Shown: positions 1-11,100 of the stretch, one piece after another
How the letters are laid out: the number at the start of each line of letters is the position of its first letter
How positions within the stretch are numbered: position 1 is the first letter of the stretch
DNA from: Caprella mutica
Taxonomy: Eukaryota > Arthropoda > Malacostraca > Amphipoda > Caprellidae
Assembly: GCA_947561585.1 (NCBI GenBank)
Contig: CANNZV010000940.1
Span: 92,919 to 156,918, forward strand
Direction of reading: 5' to 3'
Length of the DNA stretch: 64,000 nucleotides
Notes under the pieces: model-generated
The model's database searches: none
Seen by the model: the letters and a program-made list of their open reading frames with translations, nothing else
Told to the model about the DNA's origin: nothing
Translations under genes and position numbers: made by a program

Positions 1-665
1 GTGAGAGTAGCGGCTCTAGGACAACTGGTACCCGGACAACTGGTATACAGGACAACTGGTACCCGGACAACTGGTATACAGGACAACTCGTACCCGGACA
101 ACTGGTACCCGATTTTCATAATTTCGTGTTAAGCATGATTTCGTCCGTAAGCTTCAGATGTTTTCAAGTTATTATTTTGAAGATAAGAATAAAGACAAAT
201 AAAAAAGGAGTAATGTTATGCACAAAAATGCACTATAAATTTATCTAAGCACGAACAAACACACACACCTTAATGTCATGTTGACTTAATTCGAACCAAG
301 ATTGGCCGGCGTAAGATTATGTACAATGGATGGTATTAGCGCAAAATATTGTGAATGTGGTGGAAAACAGGGAGGGCCTACTTAGGTAATAATGTATAAT
401 CAAAACAAGTTTTTCGATTGTATTTTAGGCACCTACACGCATACGTTATTTAATTTATAATTATGTACATTTAACTAAATTTTGAAAATCGGACTTGTAT
501 TTTATTCAGTTATTATAATTAGGTACATTTAACACGAAATTATGGAAATCGGGTACCAGTTGTCCGGGAACGAGTTGTCCTGTATACCAGTTGTCCTGTA
601 TACCAGTTGTCATATATACCAGTTGTCCTACATACCAGTTGTCCGGGTACGAGTTGTCCGTGCAC
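1..665. mobile_element. Fold-back element with tandem-repeat arms
   Basis: Two arms in opposite orientation flank a unique AT-rich centre (about 136-527). The left arm (about 19-135) is a tandem array of 15/16-bp half-units, ACAACTGGTACCCGG and ACAACTGGTATACAGG, giving a 31-bp composite period (copies begin at 21, 52 and 83). It ends in a unique segment reading CCCGATTTTCATAATTTCG. The right arm (about 528-665) is the reverse complement of the same layout, including the CGAAATTATGGAAATCGGG segment and units of CCAGTTGTCC. Both outer sides abut the GA-rich 31-bp minisatellite: GTGAGAGTAG at 1-10 and the array starting at 670. This suggests insertion into that array. No transposase is encoded. 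The left end may lie slightly outside the window. Confidence 0.7.
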
Positions 666-669
666 CGAT

Positions 670-799
670 AGTAGCAACCATAGAGAGCAATAGAGGTGAG
701 AGAAGCAACCATAGAGAGCAATAGAGGTGAGAGTAGCAACCATAGAGAGCAATAGAGGTGACAGTAGCAACCATAGAGAGCTATAGAGGTGAGAGTAGT
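670..799 (+). repeat. 31-bp GA-rich minisatellite, block 1
   Basis: Roughly four copies of a 31-bp unit that begins GTGAGAGTAGCAACC and continues ATAGAGAGCAATAGAG, with few substitutions. The same family recurs at 2823-3115, and its first bases appear at 1-10. The array has therefore been split by a fold-back element and by the segment carrying the LINE. Each unit holds AGAG followed by GTGAGAG, which matches a 5' splice-site consensus on the strand of the host gene. Confidence 0.85.
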
Positions 800-1039
800 C
801 ACAAGGATAAAGGGACCATCAAAAGGCACAATATGCCTATCCAAGGATGGCCCCTGTGCACAGTCAGCTGTGCGCTCGACGTTGCGTTAATAACGGAGCA
901 TGGTGAATCTCTCTCCATCATTCCCCACTTGGAACCTATGTACTACAAACCGTACCCCCAAACCTGACAAAGGAAGAACCTCCACCAGGCATAGGAGTAC
1001 AATTTGGGTACAAACATTCGCTCAAAGATTTATCCTAGA
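800..1039. other. Unassigned segment inside the split minisatellite
   Basis: This stretch of about 240 bp interrupts the GA-rich minisatellite next to the LINE fragment. I recognise no protein, RNA or repeat in it. The short open frames do not resemble known proteins. It may be further 3' sequence of the LINE or of another insertion. Confidence 0.4.
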
Positions 1040-2815
1040 CTTGGTCACGGCCCCCCTCACAGGGGCCGCCCGAAGGCAGTCCCTGAGACGGTGACAGGAC
1101 GCAGGGTGTGACCTGATCTCTCTCGCCGCGAAAAGGCGCCAGGTTTTCTCTTAGTTGGTTGGTTGGAGTTGAAGTAAGACTGCTATCAGACTAAGAGTCA
1201 TCAACACTCTCATCTCAACTCCGAGGTCAAGTCAGGGAGGCGCTTGACAGCTCAGTAAGCCAGCTCACTGAGTATCCTGTCAAGTCGCCTTTTGAATGTG
1301 TCAACAGTCAGGCTGCTGACAACATTTTCTGGCAGTCTGTTCCACACATTACATATCTTTGCCAGCATGAAGTTCTTCAGCTGAGCAGTGGTGAACCTAG
1401 ACGGAACCACCTTCCACCCGTGGTTGCGGATGGGGTTCAAAAACAGCGAAAAGTAGCCTTCGGGATCGACTCGACTTATCACTCGAAGAATCTTAAAAGT
1501 CTCAATGAGTTGACCCCTCAAACGTCGCTACTCAAGCGTGAAGAAGCCCAGGTCTTCTAACCGACGTGCGTATCCCTTGGATCGGATTTCAGGTACAAGT
1601 TTAGTCGTCCTCGTTAGCACCCGTTCCAACCGCTGGACATCCGCTCGCAACGTCGGTGACCAGAACTGGACCGCAAACTCCAGAAGAGGTCGTACCAGAG
1701 AGTTGTACAGGGTGAGGACACTCTCTCTGTTTCTGTATCTAAATTGCCTCTTGATGTACCCTATGATCCTGTTTGCTCTCTTCTAAGCTTCCAGGCACTG
1801 TCGAGAGAACTTGAGATCCCTGGTGATCATAACTCTAAAATCCTTCTGTACATCAGTGGGTTCTATTGGTGCTCCAAGTAGCGTGTAGTCAGCTTCAGCA
1901 TTCCTACGACTAGCATGAAGTACTCTACACTTGTCTACGTTGAAGGGCATCTGCCAGTTTTCCGACCATTCTCCGATCTTGTAAAGATCTCGTTGGAGTT
2001 ATCCGATGATCTCTAGACTTGCAGCGTTGATGCCAATCTTTGTAGGACTCGACCTGATCCATTGTAGGACTCGACCACCCACACCAATAGCTGCTATTTT
2101 CGTCATTAACCTCTTGTGAGGTACCTGGTAAATGCCTTCTTGAAATCAAGGTAGACGATGTCAACAGCTTTGGATTTGTCATGCTCCTGAAGAACGCAGT
2201 AGAAGAACTCTAGTAAGTTTGTCAGGCATGAATTCCCGCAAAGAAAGCCATGCTGACTCTTTCCTATGAGCTGGTGTTCTTTTAGGTGATCCACAATCCT
2301 ATCCTTGATGATGTATTCAATCAGAATTCCAGGAATCGATGTCAAACTAATTGACCTGTAGTTACTGTTGTCACATCTGCCCGCGATCCTCATGTCGTCG
2401 GCGACCTCGCCCGAATCCAAAGAGACATTGAAGATCTGTTCCAGATATGCCGCCAAACCATCCTTCACGTTCATCATCATTGTTGGTAAGAATCTATCAG
2501 GACCAGCTACCTTGTTAGGGTCCAGCTTGCAAGGTTTTTCCACTACCTCCTCAACAGTACAAACAATCTCAGTCAGTGGCATTCGTCCCTCGTAGTGAAC
2601 TACGGGGTCTGGGATGCCAAGCGCTTCCTTCCTGGTAAAGACACTGACGAAATAACTGTTGAGTTCGGCGACGATGTCGGCATCCGAAGTTGCCAGCATA
2701 ACTTGGGTTGTCCTGATTGTTCCGATGGAGCTTCTGGAAGGCTTTCTGCTATTAACCTAAGTGAAGAACTCCTTATGGTTGCCCTTTCAGGTCAATGCAA
2801 CCCTAGAAAGCAATT
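1040..2815 (-). mobile_element. Truncated CR1/L2-like non-LTR retrotransposon
   Basis: The minus strand carries the 3' half of a LINE ORF2, from just upstream of the reverse transcriptase fingers to the protein C-terminus near 1252. A GC-rich tail of about 200 bp (1040-1250) follows and is likely its 3' UTR. No endonuclease domain is visible, so the copy is 5'-truncated, as is usual for target-primed insertion. The + strand minisatellite resumes at 2823. The assignment to CR1/L2-like is from the shape of the RT and C-terminal sequence. I cannot name the exact clade without a search. Confidence 0.75.
1252..2811 (-). pseudogene. Reverse transcriptase ORF2 remnant of the LINE
   Basis: Reading the minus strand from about 2811 down, in-frame stops already occur near KEFFT (about 2760). 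An open segment 2699-2106 then carries RT motifs: NYRSISLTSIPG, SQHGF and VYLDFKKAF. After a frame break, conserved blocks continue (LQRDL, NWQMPFNVDKC, RPLLEFAVQFWSP), again with stops. The last 90 residues (1521-1252) are open and include GYFSL, NVWNRLP and TFKRRLD and end at a natural-looking stop. The catalytic FADD region is missing. At that point a 14-bp direct repeat TGTAGGACTCGACC (2041-2054 and 2063-2076) marks a likely deletion joint. The copy cannot encode an active enzyme. Confidence 0.8.
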
Positions 2816-2822
2816 GGAATAA

Positions 2823-3115
2823 GAATAGCAACCTTAGAGAGCAATAGAGATGAGAGTAGCAACCATAGAGAGCAATAGAGGTGAGAATAGCAAATATAGA
2901 GAGCTATAGAGGTGAGAGTAGCAACTATAGAGAGCAATAGAGATTAGAATAGCAACCATAGAGAGCAATAGAGGTGAGAGTTGCAACCATAGAGAGCAAT
3001 AGAAATGAGAATAGCAATCATAGAGAGCTATAGAGGTCAGAGTAGTAACCATAGAGGTGAGAATAGCAACCATAGGGAGCAACAGATGTGAGAATAGAAA
3101 CAATGGAGAACAATT
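2823..3115 (+). repeat. 31-bp GA-rich minisatellite, block 2
   Basis: Continuation of the family at 670-799, about nine units, with more substitutions (GAGAATAGCAACC variants) and one shortened unit near 3050-3062. Copies decay into AGAATAGAAACAATGG at the right edge. Each unit again contains an AG|GTGAG-like string on the + strand. Confidence 0.85.
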
Positions 3116-3124
3116 GTGGTCCTA

Positions 3125-3650
3125 CAGAGCTCAGGACAATTTTTTCTCAAGACAACTGAGCCCCAATAATTGAGACAGTAAAATAATGAAGTGATTACTT
3201 TGTTATTACATTTGCAATGGTCTTCAATGAGTTAATACGTAAGAGTCTGATGAAACGAACTCGGCTACAACCGAGTATATGTGTTAGCAAATCATGCCAT
3301 TTCAATAATCGTTGTTGACAACGAAAACAATTCCTATTTAGCATATCTTGTGTTTATTTCCTACCATTTGACTCTGCATTAATAGACAGGTAACAAAGAA
3401 ATAAACCTTTAAAGCATTAAGTAAAAGTTAATTAATATGTACGCATTTTCTTTCAAACAAAAGCAAAATCTTATTGCTCTGGGTGGTAGCCGAGTTCAGT
3501 TTTGCTAGACATTACTATATTAAATTAATTGAAGACCATTGCTAATGTAATAACAAAGTAATCACTTCTTCATTGTGTATGCTTTAAAAAACAATTCTGA
3601 AATAATTGCCCTTGGCTCAATTGTCTTGAATCCAACTGTCGGGTGCTTCA
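3125..3650. mobile_element. Inverted-repeat (MITE-like) element
   Basis: A left arm (about 3136-3275) and right arm (about 3481-3638) are inverted copies around an AT-rich centre. The best-preserved core is GAAGTGATTACTTTGTTATT (3188-3207), running on through GCAATGGTCTTCAAT, with its reverse complement at 3528-3568. Outer parts (CAAGACAACTGAGCC against GGCTCAATTGTCTTG) and inner parts (GAACTCGGCTAC against GTAGCCGAGTTC) also pair. No coding capacity is visible. Ends and target duplication are not clear. Confidence 0.6.
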
Positions 3651-3748
3651 AGAGCAACAGAGGAGATATAATACTCATCTTTCCATGTTTCATTTACATC
3701 GTTTCGTTTATTAGGTTTCATTTACACCGTTTCATTTCTTTTCAATAG

Positions 3749-3932
3749 ATTCTCCTCAGCTGATGAACGAGACTCTGAGTAAGACCCCCACACCCCCTGT
3801 CCGACTAAGGATGAATGTGTCTGACAGAGCGAGAGATAAGGACAGACGAGCCACCAGTTACCTGCCTGGTAGAACCAATGGCAGGAAGAACCACCCAGGA
3901 GCAACCTACCAGTCCTCTTCCTCTCTCTACAG
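3749..3932 (+). CDS. EML: EML-like gene, candidate exon A (linker region)
   Basis: This is an open stretch that reads LMNETLSKTPTPPVRLRMN and then a basic, Ser-rich segment ending SSSSLY plus two bases of a codon. A pyrimidine-rich tract precedes two possible acceptors: the AG at 3747-3748 (exon from 3749) or the AG at 3758-3759 (exon from 3760, phase 0). The donor is AG|GTGCCT after 3932, a weak match. The exon ends in phase 2, which is exactly what exon B at 53333 needs; the joint codon is AGT (Ser). The content fits the basic, low-complexity linker between the N-terminal coiled coil and the HELP motif of EML proteins. Assignment rests on phase and composition, not on a conserved domain. 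If wrong, the giant intron is shorter or starts elsewhere. Confidence 0.62.
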
Positions 3933-3953
3933 GTGCCTTAATAGTAATATATA

Positions 3954-5055
3954 CAGGATGGCGCAAAAAAATGGAAACCCATTTTCAAACTAGTTTATTT
4001 TACAAACTATTAAAGGTAGAAATTTTCTAAAAAACATCATTTTATTTCTTTACTTTTTTTGAATGTATCTTGAAAATCGGTAAAGTTAGAACAAAAATTA
4101 AACATCCTGCTGCGAATTAAAAAAAGGTAAATAAAAAGGGCTTGCGCGAGGACAAAATATACGAAAAAATAACAATAGGTAGGATTCGTTTCATATGAAT
4201 GTGAAAGCGTTAAATTATATTATTTTCTGTAACAAATAAAAGACAATTAAAACCTTACTTATTATTATTTGAAAATTGATGTTTGATATAAAATTATATC
4301 TTTAATAAAATCAGTTCGCCGTTAATTTGTATCTCCTATTCGAAACCCTCAAAATGCAGCTTTCAAAAGAACAGAGTTTTTGTTGTGACAAGTTATTTAA
4401 ATACTGAAAGCTTTAAACAGATTCAACCTCATTTTGAACATAGCTTTCATGAAAGGTTTCCACCAACTATAAAACCACATTGACTTATATGTATTAATAA
4501 GTTCAAAACTGAAAAAAAACACTTTATTTTGAACAAACACCGATTAGGTCTCAGTAGAACAAAACGAACACATGAAAACCTTAATCTTATTCATGAACTA
4601 TTTATTGAGAATCCAAACATATCAATCAGAAAGAATGAATTAGACATCACTAAGGACAGATTTCGCCGAATTGTTGAACAAGATGTGAAGTATCATCTTT
4701 CCAAGAAGCATGTAAGGCATGAACTCTTAGAACTGATTTACCGCACAGTCCAAATTTTTCAAGATATTTAAGGCAAAGAAATGCTCGTTTTAGAGTAGAC
4801 ATCGTGATTGGTGATGAAGAAGTATTTCCATGAATGAAGAAACAAAACGTTAATTGAATGAAAAATAGTATGATTTACTCTTTACTACTAACATATGGAA
4901 ATAAATTAGTCCTATTATGATGATTTTTTTGTGTTTCTCGTCCTCGCGCAAGCGCTTTTTATCAATATTTTAAATTCACGTCAGGATGTTTATTTTCAGT
5001 CGTAATTTTAACAGATTTTCATTCGAAAATGGGTTTTCTATTTTTTGCGTCACTG
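3954..5055. mobile_element. Non-autonomous Tc1/mariner-type DNA transposon
   Basis: The element begins CAGGATGGCGCAAAAAA and ends with the inverted TTTTTTGCGTCACTG. It is flanked on both sides by TA (3952-3953 and 5056-5057), the target duplication of the Tc1/mariner group. The inverted repeats are long: the outer 40 bp pair (CCCATTTTC against GAAAATGGG). A further inner block around 4085-4215 pairs with 4880-5020, including GCTTGCGCGAGGAC against GTCCTCGCGCAAGC. At 1.1 kb with only a transposase remnant, it must rely on an enzyme from elsewhere. It starts 21 bp after the exon A donor. Confidence 0.8.
4529..4826 (+). pseudogene. Transposase N-terminal remnant (HTH region)
   Basis: An 80-residue open segment (4529-4771) contains the blocks ENLNLIHELFIENPNISIRK and RRIVEQDVKYH, ending near HVRHELLEL. 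This is the usual arrangement of the N-terminal DNA-binding helix-turn-helix of Tc1/mariner-like transposases. A short further remnant resembling VIGDEEVF follows near 4810-4830. The catalytic DDE/D domain is absent, so the gene is internally deleted and dead. It lies between the inverted repeats of the element. Confidence 0.65.
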
Positions 5056-6084
5056 TATAGTGATTAACTGTGAATTTACCTATTACTCTTACATTGCGGT
5101 ATTTACATCTGTATTACTCTTACATTGCGGTATTTACATTTGTATTACTCTTACATTGCGGTATTTACATTTGTATTACTCTTACATAGCTGTATTTACA
5201 TCTGTATTACTCTTACATTACGGTATTTACATTTGTATTACTCTTACACTGCGGTATTTACATTTGTATTACTCTTACATTGCTGTGTTTACATTTGTAT
5301 TACTCTTACATTGCTGTATTTACATTTGTATTACTCTTACATTGCGGTATTTACATTTGTATTACTCTTACATTGCGGTATTTACATTTGTATTACTCTT
5401 ACATTGCTGTATTTACATTTGTATTACTCTTACATTGCGGTATTTACATTTGTATTACTCTTACATTGCTGTATTTACATTTGTATTACTCTTACATTGC
5501 GGTATTTACATTTCTATTACTCTTACATTGCGGTATTTACATCTGTATTACTCTTACATTGCGGTATTTACATTTGTATTACTCTTACATTGCGGTATTT
5601 ACATTTGTATTACTCTTATATTGCGGTATTTACATTTGTATTACTCTTACATTGCGGTATTTACATTTGTATTACTCTTACATTGCGGTATTTACATTTG
5701 TATTAATCTTACATTGCTGTATTTACATTAGTATTACTCTTACATTGCGGTATTTACATTTGTATTACTCTTACATTGCGGTATTTACATTAGTATTACT
5801 CTTACATTGCGGTATTTACATTTGTATTACTCTTACATTGCGGTATTTACATTTGTATTACTCTTACATTGCGGTATTTACATTTGTATTACTCTTACAT
5901 TGCGGTATTTACATTTGTATTACTCTTACATTGCTGTATTTACATTAGTATTACTCTTACATTGCGGTATTTACATTTGTATTACTCTTACATTGCGGTA
6001 TTTACATCTGTATTACTCTTACATTGCGGTAGTTACATTTGTATTACTCTTACATTGCGGTATTTACATTAGTATTACTCTTAC

Positions 6085-8192
6085 ATTGCTGTATTTACAT
6101 TAGTATTACTCTTACATTACGGTATTTACATTAGTATTACTCTTACATTGCGGTATTTACATTAGTATTACTCTTACATTGCGGTATTTACATTTGTATT
6201 ACTCTTACATTGCTGTATTTACATGAGTATTACTCTTACATTGCGGTATTTACATTTGCATTACTCTTACATTGCGGTATTTACATTTGTATTACTCTTA
6301 CATTGCGGTATTTACATTTGTATTACTCTTACATTGCGGTATTTACATTTCTATTACTCTTACATTGCGGTATTTACATTTGTATTACTCTTACATTGCG
6401 GTATTTACATTAATATTACTCTTACATTGCGATATTTACATTTGTATTACTCTTACATTGCGGTATTTACATTTGTATTACTCTTACATTGCGGTATTTA
6501 CATTTGTATTACTCTTACATTGCGGTATTTACATTTGTATTACTCTTACATTGCTGTATTTACATTAGTATTACTCTTACATTGCGGTATTTACATTTGT
6601 ATTACTCTTACATTGCGGTATTTATATCTGTATTACTCTTACATTGCGGTATTTACATCTGTATTACTCTTACATTGCGGTATTTACATTAGTATTACTC
6701 TTACATTGCTGTATTTACATTAGTATTACTCTTATATTGCGGTATTTACATTTGTATTACTCTTACATTGCTGTATTTACATTAGTATTACTCTTACGTT
6801 GCGGTATTTACATTTGTATTACTCTTACATTGCTGTATTTACATTTGTATTACTCTTACATTGCGGTATTTACATTTGTATTACTCTTACATTGCTGTAT
6901 TTACATTTGTATTACTCTTACATTGCTGTATTTACATCTGTATTACTCTTACATTGCGGTATTTACATTTGTATTACTCTTACATTGCTGTATTTACATT
7001 AGTATTACTCTTACATTGCGGTATTTACATTTGTATTACTCTTACATTGCGGTATTTACATTAGTATTACTCTTACATTGTGGTATTTACATTTGTATTA
7101 CTCTTATATTGCGGTATTTACATTAGTATTACTCTTACATTGCTGTATTTACATTAGTATTACTCTTACATTACGGTATTTACATTAGTATTACTCTTAC
7201 ATTGCGGTATTTACATTAGTATTACTCTTACATTGCGGTATTTACATTTGTATTACTCTTACATTGCTGTATTTACATGAGTATTACTCTTACATTGCGG
7301 TATTTACATTTGCATTACTCTTACATTGCGGTATTTACATTTGTATTACTCTTACATTGCGGTATTTACATTTGTATTACTCTTACATTGCGGTATTTAC
7401 ATTTCTATTACTCTTACATTGCGGTATTTACATTTGTATTACTCTTACATTGCGGTATTTACATTAATATTACTCTTACATTGCGATATTTACATTTGTA
7501 TTACTCTTACATTGCGGTATTTACATTTGTATTACTCTTACATTGCGGTATTTACATTTGTATTACTCTTACATTGCGGTATTTACATTTGTATTACTCT
7601 TACATTGCTGTATTTACATTAGTATTACTCTTACATTGCGGTATTTACATTTGTATTACTCTTACATTGCGGTATTTATATCTGTATTACTCTTACATTG
7701 CGGTATTTACATCTGTATTACTCTTACATTGCGGTATTTACATTAGTATTACTCTTACATTGCTGTATTTACATTAGTATTACTCTTATATTGCGGTATT
7801 TACATTTGTATTACTCTTACATTGCTGTATTTACATTAGTATTACTCTTACGTTGCGGTATTTACATTTGTATTACTCTTACATTGCTGTATTTACATTT
7901 GTATTACTCTTACATTGCGGTATTTACATTTGTATTACTCTTACATTGCTGTATTTACATTTGTATTACTCTTACATTGCTGTATTTACATCTGTATTAC
8001 TCTTACATTGCGGTATTTACATTTGTATTACTCTTACATTGCTGTATTTACATTAGTATTACTCTTACATTGCGGTATTTACATTTGTATTACTCTTACA
8101 TTGCGGTATTTACATTAGTATTACTCTTACATTGTGGTATTTACATTTGTATTACTCTTATATTGCGGTATTTACATTAGTATTACTCTTAC
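6085..8192 (+). repeat. Higher-order duplication of 34 units (2 x 1,054 bp)
   Basis: Positions 6085-7138 and 7139-8192 carry the same order of unit variants, including rare markers: CATTACGG, a single CATGAG unit, CATTTGCATTAC and CATTAATATT. The offset is 1,054 bp, which is exactly 34 units. The copies are adjacent and in the same orientation. The match ends where CACTGCGG replaces CATTGCTG. Confidence 0.85.
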
Positions 8193-11100
8193 ACTGCGGT
8201 ATTTACATTAGTATCACTCTTACATTGCGGTATTTACATTAGTATTACTCTTACATTGCGGTATTTACATTAGTATTACTCTTACATTGCGGTATTTGCA
8301 TTTGTATTACTCTTATATTGCGGTATTTACATCTGTATTACTCTTACATTGCTGTATTTACATTAGTATTACTCTTACATTGCGGTATTTACATTTGTAT
8401 AACTCTTACATTGCTGTATTTACATTTGTATTACTCTTACATTGCGGTATTTACATTAGTATTACTCTTACATTGCGGTATTTACATTAGTATTACTCTT
8501 ACATTGCGGTATTTACATTAGTATTACTCTTAGATTGCGGTATTTACATTAGTATTACTCTTACATTGCGGTATTTACATTTGTATTACTCTTACATTGC
8601 GGTATTTACATCTGTATTACTCTTACATTGCGGTATTTACATCTGTATTACTCTTACATTGCGGTATTTACATTAGTATTACTCTTACATTGCGGTATTT
8701 ACATTTGTATTACTCTTACATTGCGGTATTTACATTTGTATTACTCTTACATTGCGGTATTTACATCTGTATTACTCTTACATTGCGGTATTTACATTAG
8801 TATTACTCCTACGTTGCTGTTTTTACATTTGTATTACTCTTACATTGCGGTATTTACACTTGTATTACTCTTACATTGCGGTATTTACATCTGTATTACT
8901 CTTACATTGCGGTATTTACATATATATTACTCTTACATTGCGGTATTTACATTAGTATTACTCTTACATTGCGGTATTTACATTTGTATTACTCTTACAT
9001 TGTGGTATTTACATCTGTATTACTCTTACATTGCGGTATTTACATTAGTATTACTCTTACATTGCGGTATTTACATTTGTATTACTCTTACATTGTGGTA
9101 TTTACATCTGTATTACTCTTACATTGCGGTATTTACATCTGTTTTACTCTTACATTGCGGTATTTACATTAGTATTACTCTTACATTGCGGTATTTACAT
9201 TTGTATTACTCTTACATTGCTGTATTTACATGAGTATTACTCTTACATTGCGGTATTTACATTTGCATTACTCTTACATTGCGGTATTTACATTTGTATT
9301 ACTCTTACATTGCGGTATTTACATTTGTATTACTCTTACATTGCGGTATTTACATTTGTATTACTCTTACATTGCGGTATTTACATTTGTATTACTCTTA
9401 CATTGCTGTATTTACATTTGTATTACTCTTACATTGCGGTATTTACATTTCTATTACTCTTACATTGCGGTATTTACATCTGTATTACTCTTACATTGCG
9501 GTATTTACATTTGTATTACTCTTACATTGCGGTATTTACATTTGTATTACTCTTATATTGCGGTATTTACATTTGTATTACTCTCACATTGCGGTATTTA
9601 CATTTGTATTACTCTTACATTGCGGTATTTACATTTGTATTACTCTTACATTGCTGTATTTACATTAGTATTACTCTTACATTGCGGTATTTACATTTGT
9701 ATTACTCTTACATTGCGGTATTTACATTTGTATTACTCTTACATTGCGGTATTTACATTTGTATTACTCTTACATTGCGGTATTTACATTTGTATTACTC
9801 TTACATTGCGGTATTTACATTTGTATTACTCTTACATTGCGGTATTTACATTTGTATTACTCTTACATTGCGGTATTTACATTTGTATTACTCTTACATT
9901 GCTGTATTTACATTAGTATTACTCTTACATTGCGGTATTTACATTTGTATTACTCTTACATTGCGGTATTTACATCTGTATTACTCTTACATTGCGGTAT
10001 TTACATTTGTATTACTCTTACATTGCGGTATTTACATTAGTATTACTCTTACATTGCTGTATTTACATTAGTATTACTCTTACATTGCGGTATTTACATT
10101 TGTATTACTCTTACATTGCTGTATTTACATTAGTATTACTCTTACATTGCGGTATTTACATTAGTATTACTCTTACATTGCGGTATTTACATTTGTATTA
10201 CTCTTACATTGCGGTATTTACATTAGTATTACTCTTACATTGCGATATTTACATTTGTATTACTCTTACATTGCGGTATTTACATTTGTATTACTCTTAC
10301 ATTGCGGTATTTACATTTGTATTACTCTTACATTGCGGTATTTACATTTGTATTACTCTTACATTGCTGTATTTACATTAGTATTACTCTTACATTGCGG
10401 TATTTACATTTGTATTACTCTTACATTGCGGTATTTACATCTGTATTACTCTTACATTGCGGTATTTACATTTGTATTACTCTTACATTGCGGTATTTAC
10501 ATTAGTATTACTCTTACATTGCTGTATTTACATTAGTATTACTCTTATATTGCAGTATTTACATTTGTATTACTCTTACATTGCTGTATTTACATTAGTA
10601 TTACTCTTACGTTGCGGTATTTACATTTGTATTACTCTTACATTGCTGTATTTACATTTGTATTACTCTTACATTGCGGTATTTACATTTGTATTACTCT
10701 TACATTGCTGTATTTACATCTGTATTACTCTTACATTGCGGTATTTACATTTGTATTACTCTTACATTGCTGTATTTACATTAGTATTACTCTTACATTG
10801 TGGTATTTACATTTGTATTACTCTTATATTGCGGTATTTACATTAGTATTACTCTTACATTGCGGTATTTACATTAGTATCACTCTTACATTGCGGTATT
10901 TACATTAGTATTACTCTTACATTGCGGTATTTACATTAGTATTACTCCTACAATGCGGTATTTGCATTTGTATTACTCTTATATTGCGGTATTTACATCT
11001 GTATTACTCTTACATTGCTGTATTTACATTAGTATTACTCTTACATTGCGGTATTTACATTTGTATTACTCTTACATTGCTGTATTTACATTTGTATTAC

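Noticed and set aside
2368..2822. Plus-strand ORFs of 75 residues each
   Set aside because: Shadows of the minus-strand LINE reverse transcriptase.
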